Shown here piece by piece: positions 8,674-21,300 of a DNA stretch of 64,000 bases; within the stretch, counting starts at the first letter, position 1, and the number at the start of each line of letters is the position of its first letter. The stretch is from the NCBI GenBank assembly GCA_026391735.1, contig JAPLDL010000022.1:1-64000 (forward strand), in the 5' to 3' direction. Position numbers and translations under genes: made by a program. The notes below the pieces were generated by a model. The model saw nothing but the letters and a program-made list of their open reading frames with translations. It made no database searches and had not been told where the DNA came from. Origin of the DNA: Bacteroidota bacterium (GTDB taxonomy: Bacteria > Bacteroidota > Bacteroidia > Bacteroidales > FEN-979).

Positions 8674-9116
8674 TGAATCAAGCAATAGAAAGCCGTATAT
8701 TGAAGTTTATCAGCGAGCATCATATCTTTACACTTGCCGTTAGTCACGATAACCAACCCTGGTGCGCAACCTGTTATTATGTTTACGTGGAAGACCTGAA
8801 TTTATTTGTTTTTACGTCTGACCATGACACGAAACACATAGCTGATGTGGTGGAATCGGGGAACTATTATGCAGCCGGTGCGATAGCCCTGGAAACAAAG
8901 ATGATAGGCAAGATAAGAGGTTTGCAGTTTGCTGGTTTTATGAGGGAGTTGGCAGGGAATGACCTGAAAACAGGGAAGAGCGCGTACCTCAGAGCCTTCC
9001 CGATCGCGCGCCTGGCCAAACTCCATTTATGGGGTATGGAGCCTGAGATCATGAAAATGACTGATAACCGCCTGGGTTTCGGGAAGAAACTGATATGGCT
9101 TCGCAATAAACAGTAA
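8673..9116 (+). CDS. Pyridoxamine 5'-phosphate oxidase-fold protein
   Basis: 147 residues of the FMN-binding split-barrel type. The N-terminal ISEHHIFTLAVSHDNQPWCAT and LFVFTSDHDTKHIADV are typical of this superfamily, where they form strands around a flavin or related cofactor. The start overlaps the stop of the upstream gene as TGATG, so the two are likely co-translated, although no functional link is obvious. The reaction cannot be inferred; members include FMN reductases, heme-degrading and F420-type proteins. Confidence 0.75.
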   Translation: MNQAIESRILKFISEHHIFTLAVSHDNQPWCATCYYVYVEDLNLFVFTSDHDTKHIADVVESGNYYAAGAIALETKMIGKIRGLQFAGFMRELAGNDLKTGKSAYLRAFPIARLAKLHLWGMEPEIMKMTDNRLGFGKKLIWLRNKQ

Positions 9117-9324
9117 ATCAGTAGAATACGAATTATTAAATGCTAATTGTGTTGCTTTCAGCCATTTAACACCTCACTCCCTTTTTCTGTTAATAACTAT
9201 ATTGGCTCACCCAAGGACTTCGTTGTATATTGCCTCTTCGAAAAAACGTCCCGTCAAGAGAGTTATCTTCCAGAGGGACAATTTATTGTAAAAATATAGT
9301 ATAAACATTTAAACCTGTTTGAGC

Positions 9325-12024
9325 ATGGAAGTCACCCCCATCGTCAAATCAGAGCAGGATCAGAAAATATCGCACTATGCCGAGGTATTGGGGAAGCGAA
9401 TTCGTCCTAAAGTTTCAGCTGATGATTTGGAGATGAAAAATAAAACAGAGGAAAAGAAGAAGGAGGAGTCGGAAGTGAAAAAATCAGACCATCCTAAAAA
9501 ATATTCTCACAGCGAAGCCATAGAAAAATCAACGGTATATTTCAACGGCGACAGTCTTGCAGCGAACGTCTGGGTCAACAAATATGCCCTAAAGAATTCC
9601 GATAGTCAGCTCCTTGAGCTTACTCCGGATGATATGCACTGGCGCATTGCCCGTGAGATTGCAAGGATAGAAAAGAAATATCCCAATCCCATGAACGAGG
9701 AGCAGATCTTCGACCTTATCAGGAATTTCAGGTACATCATTCCCCAGGGAAGCCCGATGGCGGGTATTGGGAATAATTTCCAGATCGGGTCACTGTCAAA
9801 TTGTTTCGTAATAGGGAATGAGGGAGACAGCGACAGCTATGGCGGCATCATGAAAGTTGATGAAGAGCAGGTTCAGCTGATGAAACGCAGGGGAGGGGTG
9901 GGTCATGACCTGTCGCACATCCGCCCTAAAAATTCAATAGTTAAAAACTCCGCACTTACATCAACCGGTATTGTCCCCTTCATGGAACGTTATTCCAATT
10001 CGACCCGTGAAGTTGCCCAGGAAGGAAGGCGTGGCGCTTTAATGCTCAGTATTTCCATCAAGCATCCCGATGCGGAGCATTTCATTGATGCAAAGCTGGA
10101 AGCCGGGAAAGTAACAGGAGCAAATATCTCGGTGAAGATCACCGATGATTTTATGACAGCGGTGATCGAAGACGGTGAGTTTACTCAGCATTTTCCTGTG
10201 GAATCGAAGAACCCGACTGTTGTGCGGAAGATCCGTGCCCGCGATCTCTGGGGTAAGATAGTGCACAATGCATGGAAGTCGGCCGAACCCGGTATTTTAT
10301 TCTGGGACACTATTATCCGCGAGTCCATTCCCGACTGTTATGCCGACCTTGGCTTTAAAACGGTAAGCACCAATCCCTGCGGCGAGATCCCGTTATGTAC
10401 TTATGACAGCTGCCGTCTTCTGGCTATCAACTTATATAATTATGTGGATAAGCCTTTCACCACCGATGCCAGCTTTAATTCGGAACTGTTCATTAACCAT
10501 GTGAATAAAGCACAGAGGATCATGGACGATATTATTGACCTGGAACTGGAAAAAGTTGACCGTATCCTGGACAAGATCGATGCAGATCCTGAAGCTGAGG
10601 ATATCAAGGCCAGGGAGAGGACGATGTGGCTGAACATAAAGAAAAAAGCAATCCAGGGCCGCAGGACAGGTTTCGGGATCACAGCTGAAGGCGACATGCT
10701 GGCCGCTCTTGGAACCCGTTATGGTTCCGACGAAGCAACAGATTTTTCGGTAGAGGTCCACAAGCTCCTGGCTATTGAAGCTTACCGCTCATCGGTTACA
10801 ATGGCCAGGGAGCGTGGGCCTTTCCCGATTTACGATTCCGAACGGGAAAGAACCAACCCGTTTATCCTGAGGCTGAAAGAATCGGCTCCTGATGTTTATG
10901 AGGATATGACTGAATATGGTCGCCGTAATGTGGCCATGCTGACCATCGCCCCCACCGGTTCGGTTAGTATCCTTACCCAGACCACTTCGGGACTGGAACC
11001 GGTGTTTGCTGTTTCGTACAAGCGACGCCGCAAAGTAAACCCTAATGATAAAAATGTCAAGATCACCTTCAAGGATGAAGTAGGCGATACATGGGAAGAG
11101 TACAATGTGTTCCATCATAAATTCGTGACCTGGTTGGAGATCAACGGTTACAATGTTGACGAGGTTTCCCGTATGGAAGAAAAAGACCTGAAGGAAATGA
11201 TCAGAAAGTCTCCTTTTTTCAGGGCCACAGCAAATGATGTGGACTGGGTCGCCAAAGTTAAAATGCAGGGAGCGGTCCAGAAGTGGGTCGACCATTCCAT
11301 CAGCGTTACTGTGAATGTTCCTACCGATGCCAAAGAGGAAATGATCGGAAGCATTTACGAGACCGCCTGGAAAGCAGGCTGCAAAGGTATGACAGTATAC
11401 CGTGACGGATCACGTTCGGGTGTTCTTGTGAATAACGAAACAAAGGAAAAGAAAGAAGAAGTCACCGATTTCCAGGAAACCAAAGCGCCTCACCGGCCTG
11501 AACGCCTTGAAGCCGATATAGTACGATTCCAGAATGAATATGAAAAATGGATTGCCGTAGTGGGATTGTATAACGGCCGTCCTTACGAAGTGTTTACCGG
11601 CCATGCTGAAGACTTCTGGATCCCGCAATGGGTGCAGAAAGGCTGGATCGTCAAAACCCGTCCCGACGGGATGACTTCAAGGTACGATTTCCAGTTCGAA
11701 GACAGGCAGGGCTACAAGATCACGATTGAAGCTCTTTCCCGTTCATTTAACAAGGAATACTGGAATTATGCCAAGCTGATCTCCGGTATCCTGCGTCACG
11801 GAATGCCTTTGCCTTTTGTGGTCAACATCATTTCAAAACTCCACTTCGAGGTCGATTCTATCAATACCTGGAAGAACGGGGTAGAAAGAGCACTCAAGAA
11901 ATTCATCCCTGATGGCACCCATGCCGTTGCCGGAGCCTGTCCGAAGTGCAGCGACACGAACGGACTGGTTTACCAGGAAGGTTGCCTGGTGTGCAAGAGT
12001 TGCGGATATTCGAAGTGCGGGTAA
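9325..12024 (+). CDS. nrdJ: Adenosylcobalamin-dependent (class II) ribonucleotide reductase
   Basis: Reduces ribonucleotides to deoxyribonucleotides with a B12-derived radical, so it works with or without oxygen. 899 residues from the ATG at 9325; a TTG two codons upstream is less likely. Core features: SNCFVIG near residue 158, the finger-loop NPCGEIPLCTYDSCR near 350 with active-site Cys and Glu, IAPTGSVSILTQTTSGLEP (about 544-562), and GCKGMTVYRDGSRSGVL. A C-terminal TSCPD-like region (about 725-870) and a four-Cys zinc ribbon (CPKC ... CLVCKSCGYSKCG) complete it. The first 70 residues are charged and Lys-rich. No intein. No cobalamin riboswitch was recognised in the 202-base upstream gap. 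Confidence 0.95.
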   Translation: MEVTPIVKSEQDQKISHYAEVLGKRIRPKVSADDLEMKNKTEEKKKEESEVKKSDHPKKYSHSEAIEKSTVYFNGDSLAANVWVNKYALKNSDSQLLELTPDDMHWRIAREIARIEKKYPNPMNEEQIFDLIRNFRYIIPQGSPMAGIGNNFQIGSLSNCFVIGNEGDSDSYGGIMKVDEEQVQLMKRRGGVGHDLSHIRPKNSIVKNSALTSTGIVPFMERYSNSTREVAQEGRRGALMLSISIKHPDAEHFIDAKLEAGKVTGANISVKITDDFMTAVIEDGEFTQHFPVESKNPTVVRKIRARDLWGKIVHNAWKSAEPGILFWDTIIRESIPDCYADLGFKTVSTNPCGEIPLCTYDSCRLLAINLYNYVDKPFTTDASFNSELFINHVNKAQRIMDDIIDLELEKVDRILDKIDADPEAEDIKARERTMWLNIKKKAIQGRRTGFGITAEGDMLAALGTRYGSDEATDFSVEVHKLLAIEAYRSSVTMARERGPFPIYDSERERTNPFILRLKESAPDVYEDMTEYGRRNVAMLTIAPTGSVSILTQTTSGLEPVFAVSYKRRRKVNPNDKNVKITFKDEVGDTWEEYNVFHHKFVTWLEINGYNVDEVSRMEEKDLKEMIRKSPFFRATANDVDWVAKVKMQGAVQKWVDHSISVTVNVPTDAKEEMIGSIYETAWKAGCKGMTVYRDGSRSGVLVNNETKEKKEEVTDFQETKAPHRPERLEADIVRFQNEYEKWIAVVGLYNGRPYEVFTGHAEDFWIPQWVQKGWIVKTRPDGMTSRYDFQFEDRQGYKITIEALSRSFNKEYWNYAKLISGILRHGMPLPFVVNIISKLHFEVDSINTWKNGVERALKKFIPDGTHAVAGACPKCSDTNGLVYQEGCLVCKSCGYSKCG

Positions 12025-12099
12025 TGAAATTATCATGATAGCAGACAATAAGTAATTTGCTGTTTATCAATTACCAAGCAACAATTTGTTCATTTATGA

Positions 12100-12128
12100 A
12101 GCCCTGCCTTGCGCAGGGCTTTGGTTTT
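12100..12128 (+). terminator. Intrinsic terminator after nrdJ
   Basis: Eight-bp perfect stem 12100-12107/12113-12120 (AGCCCTGC with GCAGGGCT), five-base loop, then TTGGTTTT. It separates nrdJ from the adhesin gene. The 312-base gap 12025-12336 otherwise holds only the adhesin promoter and leader. Confidence 0.85.
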
Positions 12129-12191
12129 AATATGGACCCATAAACTGTTGCTGAAAATATCCCCGTCGGATTAAATTTACAAGCATAAAAG

Positions 12192-12221
12192 TTGATTTAT
12201 CAGAATAATAGTATAATTTTG
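12192..12221 (+). promoter_or_regulatory. Bacteroidota-type promoter for the giant adhesin
   Basis: TTG at 12192-12194, a 19-base spacer, and TAATTTTG at 12214-12221, a full match to the TTG/TAnnTTTG consensus. The predicted start near 12226 leaves an untranslated leader of about 110 bases before the ATG at 12337. Confidence 0.7.
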
Positions 12222-12336
12222 TTAAATTAACCCTAACATGCCTATAGCTGATTCTATTCTAAAACAGTTTAATACAGAGTTTAAGCATGTGTTGATAAAC
12301 TATCATTGCAGTAATGTTGTAATCAATTTCCACCCT

Positions 12337-15300
12337 ATGAAAAGATGTTTACTGGTTCTTTTACTTGCAGGCACCCTTTCGCTGATTGGAAGTAAAGTCC
12401 AGGCTCAATGCCCGCCGACAGTGCAAATCCAATCTCTTTTCTATACCACCATCATAAATGGAAATAATGTCTCATTTTGTTCAGGGGATAGTTGTAAACT
12501 GGTTGCAACACCCAGCGGAGGAGTTACATATCAATGGTATCATAACGGGGGTGTTATAACAACAAGGGGGACGAACTCTGTATATTATCCTACCCTGGCG
12601 GGTGATTATTATTTAATAATCTCAGGTTGCGGAACACCTTCTGCAACCATTCATGTTGTGATCAACCCCTTGCCTAACGGGTCCATCACAGTAAGTCCGA
12701 CACCTCCTATCTGCACAGGGAGCGATGTAACCATCACTCTGAATACAGATTTTACACTTAACAACTGGAACTGGGAAGCTCCCTATACAGGTAATCCCCC
12801 CACATTTACCCAGCAATTTCTGGTCTCAAATGTAGTGGAAGCATCGCTCAGGGATAAAAACACTAACTGTTCCCGGGTCGTAGGTTATTATATTGTCGTG
12901 CATGATGCGATCAATCCGGGCACTATCAGCGCCGATCAAATCATTTGTTCGGGAACCGCTCCCAACCTGCTTACCGGCACAGCCCCTTCGGGGGGTGATG
13001 GAACGTTTACGTACCAGTGGATGTCATCTACCATCAGTGATGTAAACGGGTTTACTAACATCCCAGGTGCAACAGATCCGACATATCAACCAGGTATTCT
13101 CACACAGACAACCTGGTTCAGGAGAATGGTTTCTTCAAATTCGCCCTGCCCGTCGTCATACACCAATGCAGTAAAGATTACAGTTAACGCACGCCCTATA
13201 GTTACAAGTGCAGTTACCAAATCAATTTGTTCAGGAAATCCAGTTGCTTATGTACCGACTTCCGATGTGGCTGGATCGACTTTTGCCTGGACCGGACTGA
13301 CCACATCGCCCACGGTAACAGTATATGGTGTCACCCCCGTGGGAAGCGGGACAATAAATGATGTACTCTCAATAGATCCGGGAGGTTCCTCTTCAGGTGA
13401 AGTTACGTATACCATAATACCGACAGGACCTGCCCCGACAATGTGCCCGGGTACCCCGAAAAACCTTGTTGTCACGGTAAAACCCTTGCCAATCCCGGTC
13501 ATTACAGGACCAAACTCAGTTTGTTTCGGAAGCACAGGAGTGATCTATTCCACAGCCGGTGGAAAGACAGGCTACACCTGGACTATCCAGGGAGGTGTTA
13601 TAACCTCCGGTCAGAATACCAATTCGATCATTGTTAACTGGACGGTCGCAGGATCTCAGTGGGTAAGGGTCACTTATTCGGAAAACGGATGCGCTGCAGC
13701 CACACCCACGCAATATAATGTGACTGTTAATCCACTCCCTGTCCCGGTCATTATCGGCCCTAATCCTGCATGCCAGGGTTCTACAGGTAATGTGTATTCA
13801 ACCGCTGCCGGGATGACAAACTACGGCTGGCTGGTTTCTAGCGGAGGCACAATCACCGGAGGCGGAGGTTCTTCCGATAACAATGTCACAGTTACCTGGA
13901 ATAATTCAGGCGTTCAGTGGGTAAAAGTTACTTATACCGATGCAAACGGATGTACAAATACTTCGCCCACCCAGTATAATGTCAATGTTTCCATACCTTC
14001 CCTTACAGGACCCCAGTCTCCTTGTCTTGGTTCAAATAATTCAGTTTATACGACAGACCCGGGGATGTCAAGCTATCAATGGACAGTATCTGCCGGGGGC
14101 AACATAACCTCAGGCGGAACATCTACCGATAACACTGTTACAGTGACCTGGAATGGTGCAGGATCCCAGACGGTGACAGTGAATTATACCAGCGGTGCGG
14201 GTTGTATGGCAGGAACTCCTACAACTATAATTGTTAATGTGCATACGTTGCCTGTTCCGTCGATTTCAGGGAGTAGTAGTGTTTGCGCAGGATCGACCGG
14301 TAATATTTATACCACACAAACAGGTCAATCCAATTATCTGTGGACATTATCAGCCGGAGGAACCCTTACAGGGGGTGGTACTACTATAAGCAATACTGCC
14401 ACTGTTACATGGAACACACCCGGAGCTCAATGGGTTAAAGTGAATTATACCGATGCGAATGGCTGTACTGCTGCCTCCCCAATCCAGTATGATGTTACCG
14501 TTAAGCCATTGCCGGTGCCTGGGATTACCGGCAGTACTTCGGAATGTGCAGGGGCCACCGGTATCACATATACAACGGAAGCGGGAAAGACAGGTTATTC
14601 ATGGACCATATCGGGAGGGAATATCACTTCCGGCTCCAATTCAAACACTGTGACTGTGACCTGGACAACCGCAGGCCCAGGCTGGGTGGCCGTAAATTAT
14701 ACCGACGTGAATGGTTGTCAGGCTGCCGCTGCAACCCAGCATGCAGTCACAGTGAGACCATTACCAGTACCTGTAATTTCAGGAGCTGCTTCAGTTTGTG
14801 TCAATGCCACTAATGTAATGTACTCAACGCAGCCGGGCATGACCAATTACCAGTGGTCTGTCTCAGCCGGTGGTACGATAACAGGTGTGAGTAACACCGA
14901 TATAGTTTATGTTACATGGAATGCTGCCGGACCCCAGACGGTCTCGGTAAGTTATACAGGGTCGAACGGCTGTACAGCCGCAACGCCTTCAGTATATAAT
15001 GTTACAGTCAATCCGCTCCCGACAATAACAATATCAGGTCCCAATGACGTATGTAAAAATTCCACGGGAAATGTTTACACCACTCAACCCGGAATGAGCA
15101 ATTATACCTGGTCGGTATCGGCAGGCGGGTCCATTACCTCGGGAGGCACAACGTCTTCAAACACAGCCACAGTTACATGGAATGATCAGGGCGCCCAGAC
15201 TGTGACCGTCAATTACCAGCAAACCGGCTGCCCGGCTGCTGCTCCTTTTACATTTAATGTGAATGTGAATCCCTTACCTACTGCCAATGCAGGCCTTGAT

Positions 15301-18300
15301 CAGCTTATACCATATGGGACCAGCACAACCCTGACAGGAGTGCCGGGTGGAGGAACTCCAACCCTGAGTTACTTATGGACACCGGCTGCAAATATCAATG
15401 GCCCCAATAATACTGCGAGTGTTCTCACCACTAACCTCACAGTGAACCCAACTACTTTTACATTTACCGTTAACGACTCCAAAGGATGCATCGCATCCGA
15501 CATGATGCAGGTGACACTCAATGGAACCGCCCTCGCAGTTTCTGCTACCGCTACACCCCAGGTGATCTGTAACAACGGAGCTTCAGTGCAATTGAATGCA
15601 AATGCTACAGGAGGTAACAGTGCAGTACAACATGATTATACCTGGACTTCCACTCCTGCAGGATTCACATCCACAGATCAAAATCCGCTTGTAAATCCAA
15701 CCCAAACAATTACATATCATGTTTCAGTATGGGATGGTTATAATACTGCCACGAACTCGGTGCTTGTCACGGTTAATCCCCTGCCGACTCAGTTCGGCGT
15801 AACTGGCGGTGGAGAATATTGCAGTGGTGGAACGGGACTCCCGGTCGGATTGGACGGATCCGAAACAGGAGTCAATTATGATTTAAAACTGGGTGGAACT
15901 ATCATTGGATCGATGCCGGGTTCAGGCAGCGCCATTTCATTCGGGAATAAAACGGCTGGTGGCACATACACTATTGTGGCCACGAACGCCACAACGAATT
16001 GCGTGCGAAATATGTCGGGGAGTGCTTTGATCACAGTTAACCCTGTACCCACGGCATCGACCGGCGGGCCCCAGACAATCCCTTATGGGACTTCCACATC
16101 CCTTACAGGTACAGCCAGCGGCGGAACAGCTCCTTTGTTTTATTTATGGACTCCCGTAAATATGATAGCCTCTGGTGGTACTACCCTTGGACCACTTACA
16201 ACAAACATTTATGCAAACCAAACATATACTCTTACTGTTACCGACAGTAAGGGATGTACACAAAGCAGCCAGACCCAGGTCAATGTGACTGGCAGCGCCG
16301 TGCATGTTGATGCCACTGTTAATCCGAGTACCATTTGCGATGGATCTCCTGCCCAACTTATGGCAACAGGTACTGGCGGAAGCGGATCGTATTATTATTC
16401 CTGGGTTTGTGCTCCCGGTACCTGGACTTCCAATGCACCTGATCCGGTGGTGACACCTTCTGTTACTACCCTTTATACTGTCACTATCAATGATGGCTAT
16501 AATACTGCAACAGCATCAGTTACAGTTACTGTAAACCCTCTGCCGGCCTTACAAACTGTCACCGGTGGCGGATCCTATTGTTCCGGTGGACCTGGAGTCC
16601 CGGTTGGGCTTTCAGGTTCGCAAGTTGGGGTCGACTATAAACTTTATATTGGCGGAGTATATTCAGCTACTGTCCCGGGGACCAGCGTTGCAATCTCTTT
16701 CGGGAATCAGACTGCCGGCGGAAGCTATACTGTTAAAGCTACGCGTGTCTTAACTGGTTGCGAAACCTGGATGACCGGTACGGCGACCGTCTCAATCCTT
16801 CCACTGCCACAGCTCTATTCTATGACAGGAGGAGGTTCTTATCCTGCCGGAGGAATTGGAGTGATCGTCGGATTGACCAATTCTCAGTTGGGAATTAATT
16901 ACCGCTTGCTCAATAATACTGATACGCTGACCCCTGCTCCCGGTATTGCCGGTACGGGAAGCCCCTTTGATTTCGGTTATCAGACCCTTGCAGGTCCTTA
17001 TACAGCAGTGGCAAAGAACCCTGTAACAGAATGTGTAAGCCTGATGCTTGGCAGTGTAAATGTTATCATCAATCCTTATCCTAGCCTGTTCAAGGTTTTT
17101 GGAGGTGGTACAATATGTCTGGGTGATGCGGGAAAGATAATCGGCCTGGATGGATCGGAATTCGGGGTGAGGTATGTTTTAAGACGTGATGGAGACAGTA
17201 TTGCTGCCTTTCCGGCAACGGGTGACACGCTGTTTTTCGGATTCTTTAATACCCCCGGGGTATATACCGTGAAAGCGGTCAACATCGCTACGGGCCTGGT
17301 AAAAATTATGAATGGGAGCGCTACTATTGTTGTCAATCCATTACCTGTTGCTTACCTCCTGGTTCCTGTCGGGGACACCTGCCCGGGGACGGAGGTATTG
17401 CTAAACGGATCCCAGTCGGGTGTTATGTATTACCTGATTGCCGGCACTGATACCGTGGCCTCTCAGGCAGGTACCGGGTTGCCTGGACTCCTGAGCTTCG
17501 GGAACCAATACATACCCGCTGTATTCAGAGCTGTTGGGGTGAATATCACAACCCACTGCAAGATGGATATGATAGGGAGCGTGATTATTCAACCTGCACC
17601 TGCAATTTTCAACCTGACTCCTCCGGGCTTCCTTTGCCCTGGACAGGTACTCACACTTTCAGGTTCCGAAACAGGAATCCTTTACCAGTTGAGACGTGAC
17701 AGCCTGATCAATGTTGGCCCACCAATAACTGGAACTGGCTCCTCACTGGATTTTGGCCCTCAGCTTTTACCGGGGATCTATCGTGTTGTTGCAACAAATC
17801 TATTATCTCATTGCTATTCCTGGCAAAACGGCCGTTCCCTGGTTCAGCCGGGACCAGTCAGGTTTACGATTATTCCCAATGGGGATACTTGTGCCGGCGG
17901 CAGGGTTAGACTTGACGGATCGCAGACCGGTATTCATTACCATCTTATCCTGAACAATACGATCTATCTCGACAGCTTGTTCGGCACAGGACAATCCCTG
18001 GTTTTCGGGACTTATACCACAACAGGGTTTTACAGGATCCTGGCGGTTGATACTCTTACACATTGCACCGATTGGATGGACGGGTTGGTCAATGTAACTT
18101 CAGCTCCGCTGGCATACAATGTAATTCCTAATGGAATGGCTTGTGCTGGCTCAACTGTCGGACTTGATAATTCGGAACCCGGTATGAGCTATACACTTAT
18201 CCTTAATCACTCGATCATAGCGGGCGGACCCATTACCGGTACAGGGTTTCCAATCAGTTTCGGGATTCAAAATACAGCCGGAGATTATACAGTCGAAGCA

Positions 18301-21300
18301 AACGTTATTTCAACAGCTTGTTCAAAGATCATGACAGGAATGGCTTCGCTCTCGCCAAACCCGACCTCCTTTCTCCTGATGCCCCAGGGAACCTTTTGTC
18401 CGGGGATCAATATTTACCTGAACGGTTCGAAGACCGGGGTTAATTATCAATTGATCCGCGGCGGATTGGTTCAGCAGACCCTGCCAGGGTCAGGCAATAT
18501 CCTTGACTTCGGTGTTCAAACTATCGCAGGAGTTTACACTATTAAAGCGGTCAATGTGATTACAACCTGCGATACCCTGATGACCGGAAGCGCAACGATA
18601 ATCCAGGGACCTTTTGCCTTTAATATCACCCCTTCGGGTGCAAACTGTTCCCCAACCGTAATAGGCCTGACCGGATCAGAAACAGGAATCAAATACCAGC
18701 TTGTAAAAAACGGAGGGACCTTGGGAAGCTCGGTTACTGGAACCGGATTTCCGCTCACATTTGGTCAGCAAACAGATGGAACTTACAGGATCGTTGCACT
18801 TTCCATATCCACTCTTTGCTCCGACACGATGAACGGTACTGTCACGATATCCCCGGGGCCTACAATTCATGTAGGAAATGATACTACGATCTGTGCTACG
18901 CATTCAGTTGCCCTTCATGCAGATGCGCATAATTATTCAACCATACACTGGATTACTTCGGGCGGCGGAACTTTCTCAGACAACAGTGCTCCAAATACAA
19001 TTTATTTCCCTGACCAGACTGATATTTCATTGGGAACCGTTACCATATCCTCATCGGTACAGGGCGCTCCCGAATGCCCTTTAAAAGTTGCAACAGATAC
19101 GCTCTTGCTTTCAATACATCCTTTCCCTGTCGTAACTGCCGGGAATAATGATACGATTTGCATAACACAAACATACACCTTAAACCCAACTGTAAGTTTT
19201 GATTCGGTAATAACCTGGAGGACTGCCGGAAATGGGCATTTTGACAATATACATATTAAAAACCCAGTCTATACTCCAGGCTCAACAGATAAAGCAAGCG
19301 GACAGGTCCGGCTAACGATAACTGTTCATGGAACCCTGCAATGCTATTCAGATACTGCCAGCAGCAGCATGATCCTGTACATTGAACCCTTGCCAATTGC
19401 TTATGCAGGTAAGGATGACACGATTTGTGAAAATATGAAATACAGGTTAGCTTTCGCCTACTCACAGCATTCATCATCAGTTTTATGGTCAACCACAGGG
19501 GATGGAAGTTTCGATAATGACGCCATTCCCACACCTTTTTATACACCAGGGCCTAATGATAAAAATACAGGAAGGGTAAAACTGATACTGATTGCGGTTG
19601 GAAGCCTGCCTTGCATATCAGAAGTGAATCGTGATACCATGCTTTTGCTCATTGATAAACTCCCGGTTGTCATTGCCGGCAGGAATGATACGATATGCGC
19701 CGGTCAGTCATTTCTTACTTCCGCATCGGCACAACCACGTTCCAGTCTGACATGGACGACCAGTGGAGATGGGACGTTCGACGATCAGCACAAACTTGGA
19801 GCTATATATTTTCCAGGGACCGCCGATACGATCTCTGGTCTGGTTCAGCTAAAACTAACAGCATGGGGAACAATGAAATGTGCATCCGAGTCTGTCAGCG
19901 ATACCATACTCTTACGGATCATTCACATGCCGGTTGTGAATGCCGGGACAGACACTTTGGCCTGTTCCAATATAGCGATCCCTTTGCACGGCAGGGCATG
20001 GCATTACAGCGCTGTTCAATGGGCCTCGCTTGGTGACGGCCAATTTGATAACAATACTTTGTTGCGACCGAACTACACTCCTGGTGCGGCGGATATTTCC
20101 CTTGGTCATGTATTTCTTACCATGTCTGTTAACGGACTGATGCAATGTGGGTCACATCTGGCTACAGACACAGTTCGCGTTGACCTGAGGCAGTTACCTT
20201 TGGCGGTCATATCAGGAAATCAAACTATATGTGCGGGAGATGCAACGACTCTTTCAATTTCACTTTCCGGAACGACTCCATGGTCTTTTGTGTATACTGA
20301 TGGCACATCAAATTACCCTGTCAATAACGTCCTGGTTAGCCCGTATATTATTAATATTAACCCCCTCGTCAATACTACTTATTCCATTGTAAGCATGCAC
20401 GATGCATACTGTTCGGCAAACTATCCGATTTCCTCCTTTACTATTGGTGTATATCCTAAACCAAACACTTATAACACGGTTGTCGGTAACGGAGGTCATT
20501 ATTGCGTGGGAGGCAATGGGGTTACGATTGGAACCGACGGATCAGAAAGCGGTATTTTGTATCAGTTATTATGGGGAGGAACTCTTATAGGGAGCCCGGT
20601 GCCAGGTACAGGTAATCCTATTTCTTTCGGACTGTTTACTGATCCCGGAGTTTATAAAGTGAAGGCATATTATCCGAATACCGTATGCCAAAGTATTTTC
20701 CACGATAGCGCAATCGTAATCGTATACCCTATACCGGTCGTCGATTTCCTAATAGATTCGACCTGTTACGGCCTTGCAACCCAATTCCACATTTCGGGGC
20801 CCGATATCAGCAGGATCGCCCAGTGGAACTGGGACTTCGGCGATGGTCATACAGCCACTTACACTTCGCCTGTTGAACCAACACACCTCTACCAGTCACT
20901 CGGAACATTCATGGTGACACTATCGGTAAGCGATACGAACGGATGCCAGAAAACCCAGGTTCACTATGTCACTGTTCACCCTTTGCCTGTAGCTCTATTT
21001 GCTTACAGCGCGCCCTTATGTTATGGCCTTCCGGTAAGTTTTACCGATCATTCCTATTGCCAGGGAACATCAACAATTAAAAAATGGCATTGGGAGTTCG
21101 GCGACGGCCGTGATACGCTAATCATCTGGCCCGGAAATCCTGATATTTCACACTTGTATGCCAGCGCGGGGAATTTCACGGTCAAGCTGACGGTATATAC
21201 AGAACAGAATTGCTCTTCTGAAAGGACTAATACCATCCAGGTACTTCCAGCCCCGCTTGCCGACTTTGATCACAGCACTTCCTGTACAAACAGCGCTGTA

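Noticed and set aside
9117-9324. Cobalamin riboswitch or NrdR boxes before nrdJ
   Set aside because: No B12-box-like core and no paired NrdR palindromes could be recognised by eye. A covariance-model search would settle it.
12238-12336. Adhesin start at the upstream ATG (33 extra residues)
   Set aside because: The extension would put a polar segment before a standard signal peptide; the ATG at 12337 fits better.
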